Shown here: positions 7,633-14,290 of the stretch, piece by piece
Layout of the letters: each line of letters starts with the position of its first letter
Position numbering within the stretch: position 1 is the stretch's first letter
DNA from: Anaerolineaceae bacterium 4572_78
Lineage (GTDB): Bacteria > Chloroflexota > Anaerolineae > 4572-78
DNA length: 35,697 nt
Assembly: GCA_002084875.1 (NCBI GenBank)
Contig: NBMH01000087.1
Span: 1 to 35,697, forward strand
Direction: 5' to 3'
Notes under the pieces: model-generated
What the model saw: the letters and a program-made list of their open reading frames with translations, nothing else
Databases searched by the model: none
Told to the model about the DNA's origin: nothing
Made by a program: the position numbers and the translations under genes

Positions 7633-7667
7633 ACCCCTACGTTAACACCGTTCACAAATGTAGGGGT
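7633..7667. repeat. Inverted repeat ACCCCTAC/GTAGGGGT
   Basis: Eight-bp perfect arms (7633-7640 and 7660-7667) around a 19-nt loop, upstream of the EcsC-like gene. The arms share GTAGGGG with the palindrome at 3644-3675. Confidence 0.5.
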
Positions 7668-7728
7668 GCACAAACCACATGGTTTAAAATTACAATTCTT
7701 ACCATTAGCAAGTATAAAAACATTTTGC

Positions 7729-7766
7729 ATGCAGGTATCTGAACAGGTTTCCAGTCTGTTCTGCAT
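7729..7766. repeat. Stem-loop after the split metallopeptidase gene
   Basis: Outer arms ATGCAG/CTGCAT and inner arms GAACAG/CTGTTC (7741-7761) form a two-part stem followed on the plus strand by ATTTTTT. It resembles the repeat at 3456-3477. It could act as a terminator on either strand between the two minus-strand genes. Confidence 0.5.
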
Positions 7767-7817
7767 GATTTTTTAGTATGTATTACGAATCGTGATTTTA
7801 AAAGTTGTACTTAGATT

Positions 7818-8627
7818 TTATTCGTTGAGTGATTCCAATAAATCCTCAACGTTAGTCATTTCACCAGCTTGTTCCAAGAAATCTTTGAGTGAATCACTTT
7901 GCTGACGCAAGTCATGTAACCAGAGTCCAATTGGGTCTACCGTAGCTACTCCATCTTCACTAACGGCATAGCTACCATGAAAAGCAAAATAAGCTTGATT
8001 CAATTTTCGCAGGTTGTAGCCTCGTTCAACTAATATTTGACGCTCTGTTTCCATGTATGATTCCGCCTCCTTGATTTGACCTTGTGCTAAAAGGTCATCC
8101 ACATGCAAACGAATACGCCGCATTGCTTGATAAAACGTTTCTTCCTGCTGATAAGAAATCATCAGTGTTGCCGTCGGTGTTACATCGCTAGGTAATGGTG
8201 TTGGAGTCGGATACAATTCAGGATAATACCGCATTAACGTTAAATCAGCAACTTCTCCTCCTACAATTGAAGCGACTGTTTCATTCATGGTTCGCAAATC
8301 TCGGCTATCCAAATAACGCAATCCAAGCGGCTTAAACCAAAGATAGGTATGAGTCCATTCATGGGCAATGGTGTCGAGTAAGTATGGTAAATTGGTATGA
8401 TACATTACCATAGTAGGCCATGTTCCCACACCACCGACGTTTGTTACTAGGGCAGAAATATCGGCACTTGCTTCGGCAGTAGATTCGATTTGCACGCGTT
8501 CTCCCACAGGAAGTTTGGGACGCAATGAGAAAAAGTTTTGTACTTCGATTTTATGACGTGGGGAAACTATCATCATTGAAGGTGGATTACTAAAACGAAA
8601 GGTGACAGGTGGAAAAACATTAGACAT
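7818..8627 (-). CDS. Zinc metallopeptidase-like protein, C-terminal part of a frameshifted gene
   Basis: 269-residue open frame carrying the catalytic region of a membrane-anchored zincin-like protein. IAHEWTHTY gives the HExxH motif (H89, E90, H93) and NETVA downstream gives a candidate third ligand E116, the gluzincin-like arrangement. The C-terminal 120 residues are a helical, charged region with VDDLLAQGQIKEAESY. The apparent start has no ribosome site. Reading upstream in this frame gives ILADEGFARPQ before the first Met, which joins the end of the preceding frame if one base is added to the T-run at 8660-8664 (A-run in the mRNA). So this is not an independent gene but the second part of a roughly 418-residue protein. 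A real mutation or a sequencing slip in the homopolymer are both possible. Confidence 0.7.
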   Translation of the reverse strand: MSNVFPPVTFRFSNPPSMMIVSPRHKIEVQNFFSLRPKLPVGERVQIESTAEASADISALVTNVGGVGTWPTMVMYHTNLPYLLDTIAHEWTHTYLWFKPLGLRYLDSRDLRTMNETVASIVGGEVADLTLMRYYPELYPTPTPLPSDVTPTATLMISYQQEETFYQAMRRIRLHVDDLLAQGQIKEAESYMETERQILVERGYNLRKLNQAYFAFHGSYAVSEDGVATVDPIGLWLHDLRQQSDSLKDFLEQAGEMTNVEDLLESLNE

Positions 8628-8653
8628 CTGCGGTCTAGCAAATCCTTCATCGG

Positions 8654-9073
8654 CTAAGATTTTTCATCAAATTCTGATTCTAAGGCGATGAGTTCCGTAG
8701 GTAATTCGTTAGGTTGATAGTTATCCTGAGGCAGTCGAGCATACTCAGCGGTTATTTTACGTTCTAACTTAATTAGTTGCCATTGTCTTTCTAAAAAGGC
8801 ATGAACGGTTTTTGTCAAAGCAAGCTTTGACGCTCCAGACTTTGATAAACTGCTTAACCACCAATCTACCTCCTCTAAAATAGCCGCGACTTCCCATGCA
8901 ACCCAATTAAATCGAAGATATGCGGTATTTGCTGCTAAGGTGCTGGAGGTGATGCTCGATGGATTGATATTTTCGGAAGGAATGATTAAGATTATGAAAG
9001 CGAAAATAATCATAAATTTTAGTAAATAGTGCCATGTAGAACGCAGTGCGTCAAATATTCTCATAATGAGCAT
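8654..9073 (-). CDS. N-terminal part of the frameshifted membrane-anchored metallopeptidase
   Basis: 139-residue open frame with an AAGGAAAG ribosome site before the ATG at 9073. Residues 18-33 (LLKFMIIFAFIILIIP) form a signal anchor, followed by an extracytoplasmic helical region rich in Trp and Glu. The frame ends EFDEKS-stop at 8654; with one extra A in the A-run (plus strand 8660-8664) it would read on as EFDEKILADEG into the HExxH-containing frame. Known HExxH proteins of this kind put the peptidase domain outside the membrane after a single N-terminal anchor, which fits the joined product. On its own this fragment would have no catalytic residues. Confidence 0.65.
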   Translation of the reverse strand: MLIMRIFDALRSTWHYLLKFMIIFAFIILIIPSENINPSSITSSTLAANTAYLRFNWVAWEVAAILEEVDWWLSSLSKSGASKLALTKTVHAFLERQWQLIKLERKITAEYARLPQDNYQPNELPTELIALESEFDEKS

Positions 9074-9142
9074 GCTAACTTTCCTTTAATTGATTTTTGA
9101 ATATAATTAGAAGTGTTGTAGTATAGGCATCTTGCCTGTACA

Positions 9143-9171
9143 TGTAGAACGGGCAAAAAGTTTGTTCTACA
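9143..9171. repeat. Hairpin TGTAGAAC/GTTCTACA upstream of SCP2 gene
   Basis: Perfect 8-bp arms (9143-9150, 9164-9171) and a 13-nt loop, followed by a T-rich stretch. An adjoining AGGCATCTTGCCT palindrome starts at 9125. It lies between the divergent metallopeptidase and SCP2 genes and may be a mobile palindrome or a leader hairpin. Confidence 0.5.
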
Positions 9172-9209
9172 ATTTATTTTAACATAATTAACAAAATAGG
9201 AGAAAATTT

Positions 9210-9542
9210 ATGAGTGAAATAGAAACTACGCTCAAGAAAATGTTTAGTGCTATGCCTAGCGAATTTAAGCCAGAAAAGGCAGAGGGCGTTGAGGCTACCA
9301 TCATGTTTGATTTATCAGGTGAAGGTAGTAGTGTATGGTCTATCGCCGTAGCAGATGGCAAATGCAATGTTACAGAAGGTGCTACTGATGACCCAACTGC
9401 AACTATTAGCATGGAAGCAACTGATTATGTTGCCATGATAAAAGGTGAATTGCAACCGATGGATGCCTTTATGAAAGGCAAAATCAAAGTTCAAGGCGAC
9501 ATGGGCTTGATAATGAAATTCCAAGGCATGTTTGGTATATAG
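9210..9542 (+). CDS. SCP2 sterol-carrier-domain protein
   Basis: 110-residue stand-alone SCP2 domain, with AGGAGA at 9198-9203. Features of the fold are visible: an N-terminal amphipathic helix ending in FKPEKAEG, a beta strand ATIMFDLSGE, the strand pair VWSIAVADGKCNVTEG, then the family hallmark of ADPTxTI-type sequence (here TDDPTATISMEATDYVAM), and the C-terminal GELQPMDAFMKGKIKVQGD followed by a hydrophobic helix. SCP2 proteins bind lipids or acyl-CoA in a hydrophobic tunnel; single-domain bacterial members have uncertain substrates. It is a single-gene unit between divergent and convergent neighbours. A weak promoter (TTGAAT at 9097, TAGTAT at 9119) may serve it. Confidence 0.9.
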   Translation: MSEIETTLKKMFSAMPSEFKPEKAEGVEATIMFDLSGEGSSVWSIAVADGKCNVTEGATDDPTATISMEATDYVAMIKGELQPMDAFMKGKIKVQGDMGLIMKFQGMFGI

Positions 9543-9579
9543 ATTGCTACATGTAGTACAGATTCCCACTTTTGTAGTA

Positions 9580-9610
9580 GACCTGACAGGCTTTAGAAGC
9601 CTATCAGGTC
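9580..9610. repeat. AGACCTGACAGG palindrome, copy 1
   Basis: Arms 9580-9592 and 9598-9610 (GACCTGACAGGCT and its complement, one mismatch) form a strong hairpin 38 nt after the SCP2 gene. It belongs to a family with copies at 13202, 14258 and 29692. Confidence 0.8.
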
Positions 9611-9639
9611 GAGTATAATTGAAAAATCCCCACATAACA

Positions 9640-9670
9640 AATGACCAGTGACTGACAGCCACTGGTCATT
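9640..9670. terminator. Stem-loop between SCP2 gene and groEL
   Basis: Perfect 11-bp arms AATGACCAGTG (9640-9650) and complement (9660-9670) with a 9-nt loop, 32 nt past the groEL stop. It probably terminates the groESL transcript and perhaps also transcripts from the other side. Confidence 0.6.
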
Positions 9671-9701
9671 GCTAGGCGTTTTTATAAAAACGATGTCTAT
9701 T

Positions 9702-11336
<1,635 letters not shown>

Positions 11337-11360
11337 TTACTCCTTATCCTTTATTGTTTT

Positions 11361-11663
11361 TTAGACTTCATCAAAGAAGATTGCTAATATATCACTTTCA
11401 CGTAAAATAAGATATTTGTCACCATCAATTTTAATTTCGGTGCCGCCATACTTAGCATAAAGCACCATGTCTCCTTCCGCAACATCAACAGGGGAACGAG
11501 ACCCATCATCTTTACGAGCACCTGGTCCAACTTTTAATACCTTACCTTTTTGGGGTTTTTCTTTAGCAGTATCAGGTAAAATAATACCGCTTGCTGTGGT
11601 ATCTTCTTGTTCAATTGGTTCGACAATTAAACGGTCACCTAATGGTTTAAGGTTCATTTTCAT
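11361..11663 (-). CDS. groS: Co-chaperonin GroES (Hsp10)
   Basis: 100-residue co-chaperonin that caps Gro[15 protein letters not shown] at the N-terminus, the mobile loop [20 protein letters not shown] and the C-terminal [19 protein letters not shown] are diagnostic. The start is set at 11663 ([11 protein letters not shown]) by family alignment. The open frame runs a few codons further to a TTG at 11681, and an AGGAGG lies near 11700-11705, too far from any start to be a normal ribosome site; the leader is therefore somewhat odd. First gene of the groESL operon. Confidence 0.96.
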   Translation of the reverse strand: MKMNLKPLGDRLIVEPIEQEDTTASGIILPDTAKEKPQKGKVLKVGPGARKDDGSRSPVDVAEGDMVLYAKYGGTEIKIDGDKYLILRESDILAIFFDEV

Positions 11664-11806
11664 TTGCGGTTCTTCAAGCAAAATCTAACTTGAAAAACTT
11701 CCTCCTATATCTTAAAAATAATTTAGCGGTTGAAGTTAGAAGCTCGGAGTGTGAAAAATTCGCACTCCCACAAAAGATTGTGGACTCCTAATTCCTTTAC
11801 ATTAAA

Positions 11807-11833
11807 TTAGCACTCTCATCATTAGAGTGCCAA
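11807..11833. promoter_or_regulatory. CIRCE element 1 (HrcA operator)
   Basis: TTAGCACTC (11807-11815), nine bases, then GAGTGCCAA (11825-11833): the HrcA-binding CIRCE consensus with one change. It lies just downstream of the predicted groESL transcription start. Confidence 0.93.
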
Positions 11834-11845
11834 AATTATGCTATC

Positions 11846-11874
11846 ATAATACACCATTATCAAAAAAATGTCAA
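11846..11874 (-). promoter_or_regulatory. groESL promoter
   Basis: Minus-strand TTGACA (11869-11874), a 17-bp spacer and TATTAT (11846-11851). The start point near 11839 falls between this box and CIRCE 1; CIRCE 2 lies just upstream of the -35 box. HrcA on both sites would bracket polymerase. Confidence 0.88.
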
Positions 11875-11890
11875 TAGTTTTTAAGATATT

Positions 11891-11917
11891 CTAGCACTCT
11901 TCTAACACGAGTGCTAA
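11891..11917. promoter_or_regulatory. CIRCE element 2 (HrcA operator)
   Basis: CTAGCACTC (11891-11899), nine bases, GAGTGCTAA (11909-11917): CIRCE with only the first base altered. It lies upstream of the groESL -35 box. Confidence 0.92.
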
Positions 11918-11945
11918 TTTTGGCACTGTGGCTATCGTTCACCCC

Positions 11946-11968
11946 GTTCCAATGCTCTGCGTTGGAAC
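11946..11968. repeat. GTTCCAATGC palindrome, copy 1
   Basis: A 23-bp element with arms GTTCCAATGC and GCGTTGGAAC around TCT (10-bp stem with one G-T pair), followed by GAGAAGTGGGAG. An identical 23-mer lies inside the adhesin coding sequence at 20018-20040, and variants lie at 28513-28574. Confidence 0.85.
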
Positions 11969-11991
11969 GAGAAGTGGGAGTTCTGAAATAA

Positions 11992-12111
11992 AAAAGCTCA
12001 CAGCAACAGATTTCTCACCTACATTTGCCAACTGAGCAGGCAAAATTTACTGGTGATGATTGGGAACAGGAAGATGATGTAACGCTTGTAACGGTGCGGC
12101 GAGTTAAGTGA
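11992..12111 (+). pseudogene. C-terminal remnant of a SpoIIE/PP2C-type phosphatase gene
   Basis: A 39-codon open stretch with no start codon, beginning right after a TAA at 11989. It ends TGDDWEQEDDVTLVTVRRVK-stop. The DDVTLV-x-V-R-R ending is the final metal-binding motif and last strand of SpoIIE/PP2C serine phosphatases. The rest of the gene is absent; instead the GTTCCAATGC palindrome lies 24 bp upstream. It is best read as a gene end left after deletion or insertion. Confidence 0.6.
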
Positions 12112-12142
12112 ATATCTTATAATTTTGACCGAATTGTATTAT

Positions 12143-12171
12143 TTGGTATATTTGTGGAAATGTGCTAGAAT
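12143..12171 (+). promoter_or_regulatory. Candidate promoter of rsgA
   Basis: TTGGTA (12143-12148), 17-bp spacer, TAGAAT (12166-12171). The implied start near 12178 leaves about 50 nt before the preferred rsgA start at 12228 but only 8 nt before the alternative at 12186. Confidence 0.45.
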
Positions 12172-12227
12172 ATCACTTCTAGAACATGAAGATGGTGATT
12201 ATAATAACGAATCATAATAATTATTCT

Positions 12228-13196
12228 ATGTCAAACATTGGTACTGTATTAAAAAAGCAACTTGGGGAATACACCGTCCTAAGTGATAAAAATATTATTT
12301 GGTGTGGACTTTCGAGTAAGCTACGTAAAAGATTGATATATCCTACCAGTAGTAACATCCGACAGAAAGTCAAAAAAGTAGTAGGCATTGGATTTGTTGA
12401 CCCTGTTGCCATTGGGGACAAAGTGAGATTTTCTACCATGACCAACAATGAAGGTGTTATCAAAGAAGTCTTGCCACGTCAGAACAAAATGGTACGGCAG
12501 GCGACTGGACCAAAGCCACTTGAGCAGATTATTGCGGCAAATGTAGACCAAATTTTGTGCATAATTTCTACCGCCAAGCCTGCACCGAAATGGAGCATAT
12601 TAGACCGCTATTTACTGGAAGCCGAGATAGAAAATATCCCTGTTATTATCTGTATCACAAAAATGGACATTGCCAACCAAAAGAAGTTATCGCCGATTGT
12701 GGCAACCTATCGAAAAATCGGCTATAAGGTAGTGCTAACCAGTGTTATTACAGGTGAGGGGATTAAAGATATTCAACAAATTGTTAATAATCGAATCTCG
12801 GTTATCGTCGGCATGTCAGGTGTAGGAAAAACAAGCTTACTCAATGCCGTTCAACCTTCACTTGGATTGGAGGTTAGGGCAATTAGTGCGGCAACGGGTA
12901 AAGGAGTGCATACCACGACTCATTTGGAGATGTTCCATTTAACAAACGGTGGCTATATGATTGATACACCTGGCGTGAAAGTATTTGGATTGTGGGGAAT
13001 TGAGCCTCTGGAAATTGCAGAGTTATTTCCTGAAATGCGACCGTTTTTGGTACGATGTCGCTTTCGCCCAAACTGCACGCATGTACATGAACCTAATTGT
13101 GCTGTCAAATCAGCCGTTGAGGACGGAATTATTAGCCATTTACGATATAAAAGCTATAAAGGCATTATAGCAAAAGTAAGAGCGACAACAAAGTGA
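12228..13196 (+). CDS. rsgA: Ribosome small-subunit maturation GTPase RsgA
   Basis: Circularly permuted GTPase that acts late in 30S subunit maturation. With the start at 12228 (MSNIGTVLKK) it has 322 residues: N-terminal OB-fold (1-85), then the G motifs in permuted order G4 (TKMD, 144-147), G1 (GMSGVGKT, 195-202) and G3 (DTPG, 246-249), and a C-terminal zinc knuckle with C277, C283, H285 and C291. An in-frame ATG at 12186 would add 14 residues, but these lie before the conserved N-terminus. Neither start has a clear ribosome site, so the choice rests on family alignment and the nearby promoter. It stands alone, followed by a palindromic repeat. Confidence 0.94.
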   Translation: MSNIGTVLKKQLGEYTVLSDKNIIWCGLSSKLRKRLIYPTSSNIRQKVKKVVGIGFVDPVAIGDKVRFSTMTNNEGVIKEVLPRQNKMVRQATGPKPLEQIIAANVDQILCIISTAKPAPKWSILDRYLLEAEIENIPVIICITKMDIANQKKLSPIVATYRKIGYKVVLTSVITGEGIKDIQQIVNNRISVIVGMSGVGKTSLLNAVQPSLGLEVRAISAATGKGVHTTTHLEMFHLTNGGYMIDTPGVKVFGLWGIEPLEIAELFPEMRPFLVRCRFRPNCTHVHEPNCAVKSAVEDGIISHLRYKSYKGIIAKVRATTK

Positions 13197-13201
13197 GTTG
13201 G

Positions 13202-13239
13202 TTAGACCTGGCAGGTTTTTAAAAACCTGTCAGGTCTAA
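13202..13239. repeat. AGACCTGACAGG palindrome, copy 2
   Basis: Nineteen-bp arms (13202-13220 and 13221-13239) pair with one mismatch. It begins six bases after the rsgA stop and could also act as its terminator. Confidence 0.85.
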
Positions 13240-13303
13240 AACACGTCATGTCTACACATGTCGAAAAATTAATGAACTTTAATTATAAAAGAAGGTTATG
13301 ATA

Positions 13304-14254
13304 ATGAAAAAAGTTATATCGGTTGACTTGGGTGGCACGAATATTCGAGCCGCATTAGCTACTACTGATGGCAATTTATTGCATACCATTCGCAAACCTA
13401 CCAATGCTATCGAAGGAAAAAAAGTGGTCATCGACCGCATCGAGAAGACCATTCGAGAAGCTGGGGTAGATGAATGGGAATCCGTTGAGGAAATTGGTGT
13501 TGTTGCCCCTGGTCCACTTAATCCGTATACTGGGATTCTCACTTATTCTCCAAATTTACCGGGCTGGGATAATGTCCCCATAAAACGGATTTTGCAAGAT
13601 AGATTAGACAAGTCAGTGCGAGTTGGCAATGATGCCAATTTAGCTGCCTTAGCCGAACACCAATTCGGGGCAGGACGAGGCTTAAAACATCTCATTTATA
13701 TTACAGTCAGTACTGGTATCGGCGGAGGAATTGTCAGTCATGGTCGTCTGATACGAGGAACAACAGGATTAGGGGCTGAAATCGGTCAGATTGTGGTTGA
13801 TATGAATGGGCCTCGTCATTCGTCAGGAGTGAAAGGTTCATTGGAATATCTTGCGGCTGGTCCTGCGATTGCACGTCAGGCAAGAGAAAAAGTAAGTATC
13901 GTCAACAATACAGCAATTGTCGAGTTGGCGGGGAACGTTGAATCAATTACGGCTAAACATGTTGGGCAAGCGGCTCAAGCAGGTGACCCATTGGCAATCG
14001 AACTAATTACTAACGCCGCTCAAATTATTGGTACAGCAATTGTAACCTTAATGTCTATTTTTAATCCACAGATTGTGGTTATAGGTGGTGGTGTCAGCCA
14101 AACAGGCAACATCTTTTTTGACACAATTCGTGAGGCAGTGAAGGATAATTTGCATGCCGACTATTGGAAAAACTGTCCCATTGTGCCTGTTACTTTTGGA
14201 GATGATGTTGGCTTGCTTGGTGGAGTGGCTTTGTTAAATACACCTGATGCATAA
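13304..14254 (+). CDS. ROK-family sugar kinase (glucokinase-like) lacking the zinc motif
   Basis: 316 residues. The start at 13304 (MKKVISVDLGG) is set by AGAAGG at 13290-13295; an ATG six bases earlier is too close to it. DLGGTN (8-13) is the phosphate-binding motif, NLPGW (84-88) the sugar-binding region, GNDANLAALAE carries the catalytic D110, and TVSTGIGGGIV is the second phosphate loop. These fit a cytosolic ATP-glucokinase or related hexose kinase. The ROK zinc site is gone: where the family has GEIGH and C-x-C-G-x-x-G-C, this protein has AEIGQ (Q162) and HSSGVKGS (H172, S174, S179). The fold is otherwise complete, so it may be a metal-free ROK kinase or a protein with altered activity. 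It is convergent with the ligase gene. Confidence 0.87.
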   Translation: MKKVISVDLGGTNIRAALATTDGNLLHTIRKPTNAIEGKKVVIDRIEKTIREAGVDEWESVEEIGVVAPGPLNPYTGILTYSPNLPGWDNVPIKRILQDRLDKSVRVGNDANLAALAEHQFGAGRGLKHLIYITVSTGIGGGIVSHGRLIRGTTGLGAEIGQIVVDMNGPRHSSGVKGSLEYLAAGPAIARQAREKVSIVNNTAIVELAGNVESITAKHVGQAAQAGDPLAIELITNAAQIIGTAIVTLMSIFNPQIVVIGGGVSQTGNIFFDTIREAVKDNLHADYWKNCPIVPVTFGDDVGLLGGVALLNTPDA

Positions 14255-14257
14255 TCC

Positions 14258-14290
14258 AGACCTGACAGGTTTTAAAAATCTGTCAGGTCT
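14258..14290. repeat. AGACCTGACAGG palindrome, copy 3 (overlaps ligase gene end)
   Basis: AGACCTGACAGGTTTT and its near-complement (one G-T pair) lie three bases past the ROK gene stop. The right half runs into the convergent ligase gene and encodes its last residues (LDLTDF) and stop codon at 14272-14274. Confidence 0.85.
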
